From NCBI GenBank assembly GCA_023101725.1, contig JALJCO010003488.1, positions 160,367 through 224,366 on the forward strand: a DNA stretch of 64,000 bases, written 5' to 3'. This document shows positions 10,418-22,712 of this stretch, piece by piece (the stretch's first letter is position 1; each line of letters begins with the position of its first letter). Made by a program: the position numbers and the translations under genes. The notes below the pieces were generated by a model that was not told the DNA's origin, searched no databases, and was given only the letters and a program-made list of their open reading frames with translations. Origin of the DNA: Atherinomorus stipes. Its lineage: Eukaryota; Chordata; Actinopteri; Atheriniformes; Atherinidae.

Positions 10418-11972
10418 TAGACACCTCTACCCTTCTGTTCCAACAGGAATGAGACGCCCCATCCCTCTGTCCTAACAAAACTAAGACACCCCTAGCTCTC
10501 TGTCCTAGCAGGATTGAGAGACCACCTCTGTCCTAACAGAATTGAAACACCCCTACCCCTCTGTTCAAACAGGAATAAGACACCCCTACCCCTCTGTCCT
10601 AACAGGACTGAGACACCTGTACCCCTCTGTCCTAACAGGACTAAGACACCCCTACCCCTCTGTCCTAACAGGACTGAGACACCCCAGCACTCTGTCCTAA
10701 CAGGATTGAGACACCCCAGCACTCTGTCCTAAGAGGATTGAGACACCCCTAGCCCTCTGTCCTGAAAGAATTCAGACACCCCTAGCCCTCTGTCCTCACA
10801 GGATTGAGACACCCCTATCCCTCTGTCCTAACAGTACTAAGACACCCCTAGCCCTCTGTCCGAACAGGACTGAGACACCCCTTGCCCTCTGTCCTAAGAG
10901 GATTGAGACACCCCTAGCCCTCTGTCCAAAAAGGACTGAAACACCCCTACCCCTCTGTTCAAACAGGAATGAGACGATCCTATCCCTCTGTCCTAACAGT
11001 ATTAAAACACCCCTAGCCTTTTTTCCTAACAGGTCTGAGACACCCTTAGCCCTCTCTCCTAAAAGGATTAAGACACTGCTACCCTTCTGTCCAAACAGTA
11101 CTAAAACACCCCTACTCCTCTGTTCAAAAAGGACTGAGACACCCCTATCCCTCTGTCCTAAAAGGATTGAGACACTGCTACCCTTCTGTCAAACAGTACT
11201 AAAACACCCCTACCCTCTGTTCAAAAAGGACTGAGACACCCCTAGCCCTCTCTCCTAAAAGAATTGAGACACCCCTACCCTTGTGTCGTAACAGGACTGA
11301 GACAGCCCTAACCCTCTGTGCTTACAGAACTGAAACACCTCTACCTCTCTGTTCAAACAAGACTAAGACACCCCTACCCCTCTGTCCTAACAGGACTGAG
11401 AAACCCCTACCCTTCTGTCCTAACAGAACTGAAACAGCCCTAATGCTCTGTTCAAACAGGACTGAGACACCCCTAGCCCTCTGTCCTAAGAGGATTGAGA
11501 CACCCCTACCCTTCTGTCCAAACAGAACTGAAACACCTCTACCCCTCTGTTTAAGCAGGACTAAGACACCCCTACCCCTCTGTACTAACAGAACAAATTA
11601 GACACTCCTACCCCTTCGTCCTAACAGGACTGAGACACCCCTACTCCTCTGTTCAAACAGGATTGAGACACTTCTATCCCTCTGTCCTAACAGGATTGAG
11701 ACACCCCTAGCCCTCTGTCCTAAGAGGATTGAGCCACCCCTAGCCCTCTGTCCTAACAGGATTGGGACACCCCTATCCCTCTGTCCTAACAGTACTAAGA
11801 CACCCTTAGGCCTCTCTCCTAACAGGACTGAGACACCCCTAGCACTTTGTCCTAAGAGGATTGAGACACCCCTAGCCCTCTTACTAAAAACGATTGAAAC
11901 ATCCCTAGCCTTCTGTCCTAACAGGTCAGAGACACCCTTAGCCCTCCGTTTAAACAGGACTGAGACACCCTT
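10418..11972. repeat. 33-bp minisatellite, about 46 units
   Basis: The unit is roughly CCCCTAGCCCTCTGTCCTAA followed by CAGGACTGAGACA, repeated imperfectly for about 1.55 kb with occasional indels. Because 33 is a multiple of three and most units lack stops, open frames run through it on both strands, for example an 11-residue repeat NRTETPLPLCP on +. No start context or conservation argues for a real protein. It lies in the intron between exons 3 and 4. Confidence 0.95.
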
Positions 11973-11999
11973 ACTGCCTCACATGTATGTGCCAAACAG

Positions 12000-13555
12000 A
12001 GGGGAATGGCTAAGGTAGGGATTTGGGCTTTCGGTCTTATGTATTCTGAGTGTTCAGCACTTCGGTCAGCGTTTGCTGTGTCTTTAAGTTATTTATAAAT
12101 GAAGTGGGCTTGGATGCTTAGGCTAATGCACCATGTCACACAGCTCAAATCATCTCCAACTGGCTATGGAGGGGAGATTCTCAATACTGATTTGCAGTTG
12201 ACTCTTCCAGGTGAACAACAGACACATGAGATTACCAGAAAAAGATGATCACAACTATTTTGAATCCAGTTCTTGTAAAACTGGGTGATAACTACAGTAC
12301 TTAACTCGGCTGCTAACTTACGAAGGATTTTGTGTAGCTCTGTACTTAAAATGAAAGCCTACATGTCGTTCTGACTTGAATCGACGTGTTATTCTGGGCT
12401 AACCAATTCTCTGCAAGCCTTCTACCTCTTTTGTTGTCACAGTGAAGTTTCCATGTTGTTTACCATGACTCTGCATACACCTCTTCATGTGTCAGTTGCT
12501 GATTTCAGCTGTGTGACATCTGCAATCTTTTGATGAAGTGTGAAGAGAGAGAACTGCCTGAAGTATCTGTTCAGTCAGACTGCTTTGACTTCACCCGCCT
12601 TTCCAGAATAAATCTGCTTTGACCAAATACACAGCATGTAACCTGTTTACTGAGGATTTACGATAAGAATTGTGTTCAGAAGAGCAAATGCAAGAACAGT
12701 CCCAGCTATATCATATACATTACATAAAGGTTTGCTTGTATATCACAACATCAGTATATACACTCAGATTATTAAAGTAATCTTCCCCATCTATCCTCCC
12801 CCCATGTTTACCTCCATCCTTGTCATTTCTGGGGCAGCGGCTGCTCAGAAATGTGAGGTGAACAGAGAAGCTTTGCTTTCTGGGGAAAAAGAAAGAAATA
12901 AGAATAGAGGAGGTGTTCAATCATTGATAAGCTTTGACTGACACACAGCTTCTCCAAGTGTTGTTAGTTTCTTTGACTCCAGGATTCCCAGAGGGACAGA
13001 ACAGAAATGAAAAGAGTGTTTATGGTACGAGCCAGTGCACTCGATAGTCTGTGGGGACGATCTCACAGTCCCTCTGCAGAACGTTCAGCAGCTACACATT
13101 TATCTGTTGTGTGTGTGTGTGTGTGAACATGTCGTACAGGTTGATGCAGAGTTGAGGCATAGGATGGACATTTTTATGTATGAGAAGGGAGAGGTAGAGT
13201 TCATGCTTGTATTAGCATCCCATCCGTGTGCTTGTCTGTAAAACAGAAAACCATTTTATTCCACTCCATCATGTATAAAATTACTCATGAAATCAATCTA
13301 TTAAACTACAACTTTAATAGATAAATAGATAAAAATAGTATGTTTTCTCCAACAGTGTTTAAGGAAGTTTATATTTTATAATAACATTAATAAAAACAAA
13401 CTGGATTCACAGATCAGGTTCTGAACTGATTTGGGGGACTTGGAGTTCAGTTAAATCCCAAAAGATCTCAGAACACAGCTGTTTTCAAAATCTTTGGTTT
13501 TTGTAGATCTAACTGGTCAGAATGAGTGGAGAGTCACTATCGTCCATAGTGCCTA
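12000..13555. other. Intronic sequence, mostly unassigned
   Basis: A short scrap of Tc1-type transposase DNA (ATGCACCATGTCACACAGCT, 12127-12165) is seen; 13105-13125 is a TG microsatellite. Nothing else is recognised. Confidence 0.4.
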
Positions 13556-13557
13556 TA

Positions 13558-13675
13558 CTTATAATTATTGGGTTTAATTTGTTGTCAGGCACGTACCATG
13601 TCGAAACATGTCAGGTTGGCCACATCATGACGTAGTACATGTCTGATAACAAATTAAATCCACCAATTATTAGGG
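13558..13675. repeat. Imperfect inverted repeat, small MITE-like hairpin
   Basis: AATTATTGGGTTTAATTTGT at the left pairs with ACAAATTAAATCCACCAATT at the right around a centre near 13615. Immediately after it begins TTAGGGCTGCCACAAACGAT, a typical fish hAT end with TCGACTAATCG sequence. Confidence 0.55.
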
Positions 13676-14219
13676 CTGCCACAAACGATTATTTTGATAA
13701 TTGAATAGTCACCGATTGTTTTGGCGATTAGTCGACTAATCGGATCATACCAAAATTGTAGCATATTTTCGTACTAGTTTGGACTCTTTCTCATTGAAAA
13801 ATGTGTCCAAACTTTTGACTGGTAGTGTGTGTGTTATATTATGTACAATTAATATACAAAAAAAATAAAAGGAGGGGAATTGGTTATTTTAAATTTCTAA
13901 ATTTATTTTTTCCCTTTTTTTTTTTTTTTTTTAATAGTACTTGATTAGAAGAGCATGTCAAAGGGTACAGAAAACTCAATGTGAGCAAGTAAATTTGAAA
14001 AACTTCCATGAATTAAGTTTAATACAAATGGTGCGGTTTAATGTATTTTTTGCAACTTTGTGTGAAAGCGCTGCCAGAATAAAATATTTGTTTACATTTT
14101 ATAAATAAAAGTCAAGTTGAGACATCACAGATACGTTTTTCAATTTCCAACTTGTATGGACCGAGTTTGCAGAGATACCTCTGCGAGCTGCTGAGCCGTC
14201 AGCCCTGCGTCTCTTTCAG

Positions 14220-14461
14220 GTGTGTGGCAGTACATCCAGGACATGCGGGACTGTGTGTGCGACCTGGAGAGCCGACTCCAGAGGACCAAAGACAACGTGG
14301 AGGAGATCCAGAGCTGCATGAAGTCATGGGCCTGCCCAATGTTTGACAGGAAAGAGGGCAAAAAAGAGGCTCTGCTTAGCCTGGAGGACCGGACGGAGAG
14401 GGCCGAAAGGTTTTACAGTCTGATCCGATCCTCTGGAGAGAAGATCCACTTCCTGCTGGAG
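14220..14461 (+). CDS. dnah9: dnah9 exon 4 of window (tail)
   Basis: Acceptor TCTCTTTCAG, donor GAG|GTACTT. The split glycine codon from exon 3 is completed here, giving GVWQYIQDMRDCVCDLESRL, then KSWACPMFDRKEG and FYSLIRSSGEKIHFLLE. It is a helical-bundle tail segment. It follows a 9.65-kb intron filled with repeats. Confidence 0.96.
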
Positions 14462-14797
14462 GTACTTCCCTTGTGATTGTGGGACAGGATTCATTTCACC
14501 ATTTAATTGTTTTAAAAGCTTTGGATTGGATTTAAAAACCCACAACGGAACTTTTAGCAGTTTTCTCAGTGACCCCTTATCGACGGCTAAACCAGCATCC
14601 ATCATCATCGTACCTGTACTGTGATTCCCTCCAGACAGTAAAAGACGGTCTCATCTTGACTCTTGTTCTGTCCCTTCCTCTCTTTCTTTTCCTCTCTTCC
14701 TCTGCAAATGTTTCCTTGTGTTTCTTTGCCAAATCCACGGATGTGGGCTATTATTAAATTGAATAACCAATAAAACGAATAAACCATATCAGCCAGG

Positions 14798-15240
14798 CCT
14801 AGACTGAGACTTTTAATATCTCAGCCGGTCGTTTACACCGGTGAGGCTGACTGATCCTCTTCCGTGCAGCGTTTTTGTTCACGTCTCTGACTTTGGTTTT
14901 TAAGCTGCCAAACAGCACCTCTTTAATCTTTCCCACCTCACAAATGAGGAATTCTGTCTTGATCCCCCCAAAAGTTTCTTTTTTTGGCAGAATCTCTCCT
15001 CTCCATGGTTCAACCTCGCTGGGTGAAGCCTCATCATTATGCATGTTTAAGGGCGCAACCGTGGGCGTGACATTTAAATGACGATAAATTTCAACTGCGG
15101 TATTTATCAAGACTTTTGTTTGTACGACGAGATTGGACCGATACGAACAATTTAATAAATCACACATGGGTCCAACCGTACGACCATTTTTACGATAAGA
15201 TGTGCGATCATTTCTACGATCGTTTGATAAATGAGGGCCA
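14798..15240 (-). mobile_element. PIF/Harbinger fragment with Myb/SANT-like coding remnant
   Basis: The right edge reads on the minus strand as GGCCCTCATTTATCAAACG, a typical fish Harbinger terminus. Inside, the minus-strand frame 15167-14799 includes EFLICEVGKIKEVLFGSL, which resembles the helix pattern of the Myb/SANT-like protein encoded as the second gene of Harbinger elements. The opposite end and the transposase are not visible. Assignment is moderate. Confidence 0.5.
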
Positions 15241-15429
15241 TTGAGCTTTGCAACTTCCTCAAAATGGAGTTGGATGGAGTGGAGCAGACCACAAAATAGA
15301 GGTGATCCATATTTTTGGTGGAGGCCGACGGACCTGAGCGGTGAACCAGCGGAGTAGTGGACTGCTTCTCATTGAATATAATAGGAATGGATTTGCTGCG
15401 TCGTGCAGACCGGAGCGGATTTGGACTTT

Positions 15430-15910
15430 TCTCAGAATTGTGAGATTAAAGACAGAATTCTCACGTTTTTTTTTTTTTTTCAGAATTCTTTCCTAGAACA
15501 TTAAAAAACGAATGGGGGAGATTTTTTTTTTTTCAATTTCTGAAGAGTGGTAAAATTCTGAGATTAAAGACAGATATCTGACTTTTTTCTAGAACATTAA
15601 AGAAAAAAAATGGGAGAGATTTTTTTTTTAATTTCTGAAAAAAACTCAGAATTCTGAGAAAAAAATCTGAATTTTTTCAATTCTGACTTTTTTCCCAAAA
15701 CAGTTATTTTTTTCAGAAGTTTCTCCTTTTAATCAATTTAAGAAAAAAGTCAAAATTCTGACTTTCCTCAGAATTCAGAATTCAAAAAAAAAAAAAAAAA
15801 AAAAAAAAATCAGGAGATATTTTTTTTTTCAATTTCTAAAAAAAAAGAATTGTGAGATTAAAGTCAAAATTCTGGCTTTTCTTCTGATTGTCTGATTTTT
15901 TTTTTTTTTC
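15430..15910. repeat. Degenerate A/T tract repeat with TCAGAATTCTGA motifs
   Basis: Repeated phrases such as AATTCTGAGATTAAAG and TCAGAATTCTGA, separated by poly-A and poly-T runs, form a degenerate repeat ending shortly before exon 5. Many units are self-complementary, so local hairpins are possible. Confidence 0.6.
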
Positions 15911-15969
15911 AGCGCCCCCAACCCTCTTCTGTACAATGAGTGTGATTGTCCTGTTTTTAAATGTCTCAG

Positions 15970-16105
15970 AGCAACCAGGTGCTGTTCAGAGCTGAAGCGT
16001 CCTCTGAGGAGTGGAAGGCCTATGTGGACTACATCGACGACATGATCGTGGATGGTTTCTTCAACAGTATCGAGTGCTCTCTGAAGTTCTTCTCGGATAA
16101 CACTG
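15970..16105 (+). CDS. dnah9: dnah9 exon 5 of window (tail)
   Basis: Acceptor ATGTCTCAG, donor ACTG|GTAGGA; starts in phase 0 and ends one base into a codon. It encodes SNQVLFRAEASSEEWKAYVD and then DDMIVDGFFNSIECSLKFF. The DDMIVDGFFNSI block is a recognisable conserved tail element of axonemal outer-arm heavy chains. Confidence 0.96.
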
Positions 16106-17008
16106 GTAGGACCATAAACACCAGCAGATATTAATCTCCAGGAGAAACACTGTATTTATTTAGGCACGCCTCGGTCTTTTTTGTGGCGTTACTATTGTTT
16201 CAAAGCCAGATTTATGCTGCCAATCCTCAAATTCCTATCAGAACAATCAGAGCCACCCAGTAGTCTGACTTCAGCCTCTGTCAGCCAGCGCAGACTCGGA
16301 CAGCTTCTGAACATGTCCTCAGGGTTTTCGCTGTCATTGGGGTCCACCTCTGTTGGCTGTCCTGTGGACATGTGGAAACTTGTGGACATGCTTGCTGGCA
16401 CAAGTTTTATCAGCCAGTTTAGATGGACTGGGATGTGATTTAAGATGAGGTGGATTGTTTCCAGGCTGCTGCTGTGTCCAGTCTCCTTTCCTTGTTTGAT
16501 CACTTCTACTCTTTCTTCGCTTTTACTTCTTCTTCTGTAGCTTCAAAACTCTTTGATGATTGAGAAGTCTCTGAAGTCAGAGATCTAAACCAAGAATATC
16601 TCCTGGGGAGGCGGTTGCTTAACATACTGTATACACATTACTCAGGCTGCCATGTGGGTAAAATATTTTGCTATTAAAATAATGAATTAGTGTGTATAGC
16701 TACTGGGATGAAACTTTTCTAATCCAGTTTTTATGCCAATAGGCTCAATACAGAAGTATAATTATATTCCTTCTACTGTAACATTAATGTGAACATAGCT
16801 GAGGAGGATTTTCAGACTAAGACAATTAAGTTGCTCAAAATCTGACTTTTAGTGTTCCGATGGGTACAAATTCCTGAGTAAATGTAAATTATCTAAATGT
16901 TGGTGGATTCTTCATCATCCAGGTCATGGTGGTTTAAATAACTTAAATAAAGACAACTAGGCTTCCGTGTCTTGGTTAAAGAGGCAGCAGAAACAAAACC
17001 TTTAGATA
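16106..17008. other. Intronic sequence without recognised content
   Basis: Overlapping short frames exist on both strands around 16180-16500 (for example HMSTGQPTEVDPNDSENPED on minus) but match no family I know. No repeat ends were identified. Confidence 0.35.
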
Positions 17009-17010
17009 TA

Positions 17011-18245
17011 CACTATATTGCCAAAAGAATTTGCTTATCCATCCATATTATAGGAATCAGGTGTTCCATCACTTCCATGTCCACAGGCGTATAAATGAAG
17101 CAGCTCGGCATGCAGACTGTTTCTACAAACATTTGTGAAAGAATGTGTCGCTCTCAGGAGCTCAGTGAACTCCAGCGTGGAACTGTGATAGGATGCCACC
17201 TGTGCAACAAATCTAGTCGTGAAATTTCCTCGCTCCTAAATATTCCACAGTCAACTATCAAATGTATTATAAAAAAAATGGAAGTGTTTGGGAACGACAG
17301 CAACTCAGACATGAAGTGGTTGACCATGTAAACTGATGGAGTGGGGTCAGCGGATGCTGAAGCGCATAGAGCAAAGAGGTGGCCAACTTTCTGCAGAGTC
17401 AATCACTACAGACCTCCAAACTTCACATGGCCTTCAGATCAGCTCAAGAACAGTGACAGAGAGCTTCATCCAATGGGTTTCCATGGTGATCAGCAGCATC
17501 CATCCATACATTACCATGTGCAATGCAAAGCGTGGATGCAGTGGTGGAAAGCAGCCGCCACTGGAGTCTAGAGCAGTGGAGGCGTTCTTTGGAGTGAAGA
17601 ATCATGCTTCTCCATCTGGCAATCTGATGGAGGAGTCTGGGTTTGGCGGTTTCCAGGACAACCGTACTTGCCTGACTGCATTGTGCCAAGTATGAAGTTT
17701 GGTGGAGGGGGGATTATGGTATGGGGTTGTTCTTCAGGAGCTGGGCTTGGCCCCTTAGTTCCAGTGAAAGGAACTCTGAATGCTTCAGCATACCAAGACA
17801 TTTTGGACAATTTTATGCTCCCAACTTTGTGGGAACAGTTTGGAGCTGGCCCCTTCCTCTTCCAACATGACTGTTCACAAGTGCACAAAACAGGTCCATA
17901 AAGGCCTGGATGCAGAGTCTGGTGTGGAGGAACTGGACTGGCCTGCACAGAGTCCTGACCTCAACCCAATAGAACACCTTTGGGATGAATCAGAGCGGAG
18001 ACTGAGAGCCAGGCCTTCTGGTCCAACATCAGTGTGACCTCACAAATGTGCTTCTGGAAGAATGGTAAAAAATTCCCATAAACACACTCCTAAACCTTGA
18101 TGACAGCCTTCTTAGAAAAGTTCAAGCTGTTCTAGCTGCAAAGGTGGACCAACGTCATATTGAACCCTGTGGATTAGGAATGGGGTGTCACTTAAGTTCA
18201 TATGTGAGTCAAAGCAGGTGAGCCAATACTTTTGGCAGTAGTGTG
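17011..18245 (+). mobile_element. Tc1/mariner element, inactivated, with TA target duplication
   Basis: Terminal repeats begin CACTATATTGCCAAAAG and end CTTTTGGCAGTAGTGTG, flanked by TA on both sides (17009-17010 and 18246-18247). Broken transposase frames in the same orientation read CRSQELSELQRGTVIGCHLC (paired-type DNA-binding head), [16 protein letters not shown] and DWPAQSPDLNPIEHLW with the third catalytic acidic residue of the DDE triad. Frames change several times and internal stops are present, so it encodes no active enzyme. Length about 1235 bp, close to full length. Confidence 0.93.
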
Positions 18246-18671
18246 TACAGTATAAGCGAACAGCAAAAAGAAATAGTGAGAAAATTTTGAAAGAGATGCA
18301 TCAACATCATCATCCTGTTCTAGTTGCACATTCATGTTATTAGTAGAGGTGCGAGGACCTTGAAATGGTGCCAGATTCCCACTTCCACAGGTGCCATGCC
18401 CTTTATTCTGGCCAGTAGAACCTTGTTTGAGGTGGTTTTGCTCATGAGGTTTTTCCAGTTTTCATTGCTGGATGTGTGTTTATTTCTTGCATCTTGATAC
18501 AACTCTGGGAGCTGAGGCTGTTCCAACCACCAGATCAGAATATTCTTTCTTCCTGAGGTCAGGATTTCTCATTTACCTCCCAAAAGACACAAGCGAGGAG
18601 ATGCTAGCAGAATTACTCCTGCTCATGTCTGCAGAAGTTCTGGTACCGTACGTTAGACTTGTAGTCAAGAC

Positions 18672-20275
18672 TAGTGCCCTGTGCAGGCCTAATATCTGGG
18701 CCCGCGTCCGGCCCTGGCTCGAAGGGGTTGAGTCCAGCCAGACAGATTAAAAAATTCTCAGGCCCGAACATTAATGAAACCAGACTTTTTTGTCTTAAAC
18801 CTGAACGCTGTTAAGATGATGACCTAAAACAGGTTAATTGGGGATCTTAGCATGATATTGGACTATACTCATTATATTTTTGATTAAAATAAAAATGATG
18901 CGTAGCCTGTAGGTGCAGTTATAGACCTCCAATCTTTGCACTTTTATGGCATGAGTGGGTATATTTTGTTTCCTTTCAATATTAAGATTAGTTTGTAAAG
19001 TGTGTGAAGCATTTTGGGGGTGTTTTGTTTTTTGAAATGACTGAGCGATGCAACTGCAGCAGTGCACAGCAGTTTGACCTGCATGTTGCAGCAATTACAC
19101 CTCCTATAAACACTCCTATCCAAACGATACAAAAGCCAACACACTTAAACCGCATCACAGTGTTTATTATCAGGATAAACAAAACCTTATCAAAAATATT
19201 TTCTTTACGGGGAGCAGGGAGGGGGAGGAGGGAAGAGCGGCTGCTGCGTTCAAGTGTTGCCATTTAAATTGGTTAAACACAAATACAGCACACAGCTCTC
19301 TAATTAGTAGGTTTAAAAAAAAAAGAAGAGCCTAACAGTGTGTTCAGACCAAGCGCGATTTGGGCGTCAAAAACGCGCCCGACGCCCAAAGTTGGACGCC
19401 GTGTCATTAAAAGCCCGACGCCTGTTTCCCGGCGTCTTGACGCTCTGACTCTCGGCGAGAGATGTCCAGCCAAGCCGCGCTCGCCGCGCCGTGGGAGGAG
19501 CCTCTCCTTTCTCTTTTTCCTTTTACCGTCTCTCTGCACCATGGCAGGTGCAGGAGAGAGAGCGGCTGGGCTTTGTGATAAATAAAGCAGGGAACGTCGT
19601 CGTCGGACATCTCTGCTCTGTGTCCGGTTCACCAAATGATTCCAGGTGTTCTGACTGTGATGAGTTTCATCATTTACTTCAGGAGCTGCTGGCGAGCGGC
19701 ACTTTCAGTCGTCTGATCCGGCCCAGTTTAACGTCCCGCTGTCCCGATGCGGGGCAGCATTATCAGCCCAGTACATCCCATCAGGACAGCAGGTCATCAA
19801 ACCACCGTTCAGAAACCGGGACCGGACACAGATCACAGTTTATCCTCCTCTGTGTTCAGATAGAGAGGAGATTCCCCTGGTTTTTCTGTGTGTTTCCTCT
19901 CCTGTCAGAAAAAGTGTGTCTGTGTCATGACTCGCTCTGATTGGTCGACGCCCCCGCGTCAAGACGCCAAAGTTCAGATTTTCCAACTCCGGCGTCTGAC
20001 GCCCTTGACGCGCAAACGCTGAACATCTCAAAACTCGACGCGCTAACGCCCTAGACGCGCCGCGCCTGACGCGCGAAACGCGCCGCAAGAAAGGCCGACG
20101 CTCCTTGACGCGCGTCGGCCATTGACTTTGCATGTAAACCTGACGCCCTTGACGCCCAAATCGCGCTTGGTCTGAACACACTGTAAGGTAATGATCACTG
20201 GCCCGAAGCCCAGCCCTCGGGCTGTCCGGCTGTTGGGCCCCCCCCCCTGGCCTGGGGCTCCAGCGCAGGGCTCTA
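18672..20275. mobile_element. hAT-type non-autonomous element with perfect 8-bp target duplication
   Basis: Ends TAGTGCCCTGTGCAGG and CAGCGCAGGGCTCTA are flanked on both sides by GTCAAGAC (18664-18671 and 20276-20283). It contains no transposase. A Harbinger-like element at 19336-20183 is inserted within it. The GTCAAGAC target continues on the right into a long GACCAAGAC-rich tract (20283-20710), so this hAT itself landed in another repeat. Confidence 0.88.
19336..20183. mobile_element. Harbinger-like MITE with CG-rich inner repeats, TAA target duplication
   Basis: Mirror ends CAGTGTGTTCAGACCAAGCG and CGCTTGGTCTGAACACACTG are each flanked by TAA (19333-19335, 20184-20186). The match continues inwards through many GACGCC/GGCGTC units, giving a strong GC-rich foldback. 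Three-base duplications fit PIF/Harbinger. No transposase present. It is nested inside the hAT 18672-20275. Confidence 0.85.
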
Positions 20276-20282
20276 GTCAAGA

Positions 20283-20715
20283 CCACCTAAACCGAGACCA
20301 AGACACTTCCAACACTAGAGAATATCAAGACCAAGACCAAGACAGACCAAGTAAAGACCAAGACTAGTTCAGCTCGGAACAAGACCGAGATCAAAAACTA
20401 TTTTATTGCCATTTTGTGGAAGTTGTAGGAGTTGTAGAACCCAAGCACCATATTGGGTTCAGCTGCTTAGTACACATATGAAACTGTATTATTTGGTACT
20501 TGATTGGTACTTCAAAGGGGCATGAAAAAAGTGCCCGTCTGGATATTATAAAATACAAATCCCTTTGAAACTGCTTGGCCAGTCCGAGACATTGCAAGGC
20601 CGAGAGACCCGAGACCAAGACAAGACGGAGACCAAGGACTGCAGAGGCCGTGACAAGACTAAGACCATGAAAATGTAGTCTTGATACCAGTGTCAAGACC
20701 AAGACCCGTCTCGAG
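20283..20715. repeat. GACCAAGAC-rich degenerate repeat
   Basis: Repeated GAGACCAAGAC and GACCAAGAC phrases run from the hAT border to AGACCCGTCTCGAGAACTAC. A short left part of the same repeat (ending TTGTAGTCAAGAC at 18671) lies on the far side of the hAT, showing one repeat split by the insertion. Confidence 0.65.
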
Positions 20716-20881
20716 AACTACAAGTCAACTGTAGGTTACGCCTGAATCAGGGGTGTTAAAGTGGTTCCAAGTGAGTCCAGTCTTTACCTGATGACTTGAT
20801 GAGATGAGTGGAGTCTGGTGTACAACTGCTCGGTTGGAAAGAAAACCAGCAGCCACGCGGCCCTTTCTGGAACCAGCTTAG

Positions 20882-21355
20882 CCCCGTTTCCACCCGCGGG
20901 TCTGGATCCGGTCAGGTCGGGCCAGGCCGGATCGGGTGGGTTTTGGTCCGGATATGTTGATTTCACCTTGCGTCCCCACAGCAAACTGTACCCTTACTCT
21001 GGAAGCGGAGTATTCATGGGAAAGTGCTGCTACAGGATCATGTGACATCATCGCCGTGCAACACCTTTTAACCAAAGCATCGCACCACACGTGACAAAAA
21101 AACAAAAGGAGTCACCCCTGCTTTGTTTTTACACCGGGTCATGCGGGAAGTGATGGATTTTTCAACGAATCAATGGATTGCTGTGTATTAGCTCCACCTC
21201 TTTAGTCTGAATCGGTTAGATCAGTACCCTTACTGAAGGGTACCAAAAAAGTAAGCCGGGTCGGGTTGGATATAAGGGTACTCATCCCAGTTTTTATCTG
21301 TGGAGACACAAAAAAACGTGAACCGATCCAGCCCGACCCGTTGGTGGAAACGGGG
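20882..21355. mobile_element. Short DNA element with CCCCGTTTCCACC ends
   Basis: CCCCGTTTCCACCCGCGGG at the left is mirrored by GGTGGAAACGGGG at the right, with further complementary GATCCGG/CCGATCC sequence inside. About 475 bp and non-coding. The superfamily is not decided. Confidence 0.65.
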
Positions 21356-21359
21356 GTTT

Positions 21360-22712
21360 TGACACCCCTGGCTTAGATGGTTCAACCATGGGAAATTCCT
21401 CTATGACCTTCATTCTCAAACTGTGGTTCGTGTTCCACCAGTGGTACGTGAACTCCTTCTAGTGGTGCACAGAGGAAAGCAGGGCAGGAATTTCATGGCA
21501 GCCACAACGGCCATGAAGCGTATGCAGAGTCCTGCTACAGGGCTATATGACACCAAGTAACACTGGGCTAAACAGGACTTAAATCTAATGCACAGTTCAA
21601 ATGTAAGTGGAAGGACACGGGTCACCCTGTCAGGCAGGAGCTTCCTTCTGATATGCTTTCTCTTGTCAAAATACACATCTTGGGGAAATACACAAAAATC
21701 TGGATTATCAACACAGTTGCGATGTTAACCCTTGTTGTGGGCAGCGGATGATGAAGATTTGATGTGTGGGCCTTGGGCACTATCACAGGCATCAAATGAG
21801 GAGGACCAGATGACTGAAAATATAAAAAATCTGAATTTGGGTATATCTAAAAAAAAAAAAAAAAAACACAAAATTTGAAAAGAAGATTCTGATTCAGGGG
21901 GTGAACCAAAGATGCACACAAACACTCTTTTGGGACATTAGCTAAGCCTCACAGTTGAAATTTTAAAAATCAGAGTTTAGAAGGAAAGTTATGGCTGCTG
22001 ATTTTTCAGCAGACCTGAAGTGGACCTCAGCTCTCCTGATGGAGAAAATTCATTATCCTTCTCATTTATGATGTAGGAGAATTTTCTTTTCCACCCCAAC
22101 TTCAAAACAAAAACGCATGCTAGAGTAAAAACCTCACAAATTTAAGTCATAAAAGTACAAAACAGCATGGTGTAGTGGAGTGAAAAATGTTTCCAGTATA
22201 AACCAAATAAAGTTTAGCACAAAGATACTATCATCACTACAGATTAGAAATGAAAGATGGCAGGTGTTTGTTTTTGGTCCCACTTGTGAAGATGATCTTC
22301 TCATATAGTCATATTCTCATATTAGGAGTAATCAATTCATGAATGCCTCCTCTGTGAACAGTTCATAAGTAAGTACATAGGTACAGCCTTTGCTGCTGTA
22401 TGTTCAAGTTGGTCATGATGGTGGCACTTTGAGAGCTCACTGTTTTCTCAGGTGGTACACACTGTTAAAAGTGTGTACCACCTTTCTGCTCTATGAGGTG
22501 CAGAAAGATGCCCCTATCTTTGGCACATGCAACATGTATTACTGTTTATCACCTACTTGGAGGAGCCTACAATCATCCAGTCGTACTGATGAACTTTCTT
22601 GTGGATGAATTTCCAAAGGCCTTTCTTTGTGAAGCTCCTTCAGTTATTCATGTCCACAGTCATGTTGGTTTTTGACAAGTGTTATGATTTGAAACTTGTT
22701 CTCCTCTTGAAG
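21360..22712. other. Intronic sequence, mostly unassigned
   Basis: A perfect hairpin lies at 22451-22482 (13-bp arms GGTGGTACACACT, 6-nt loop). Otherwise no exon or repeat was recognised before exon 6. Confidence 0.4.

Noticed and set aside
10514..11601. Long repetitive open frames suggesting a cysteine/threonine-rich repeat protein
   Set aside because: They are created by the 33-bp period of a minisatellite, exist on both strands and break at indels; there is no start context, signal peptide or splice support.
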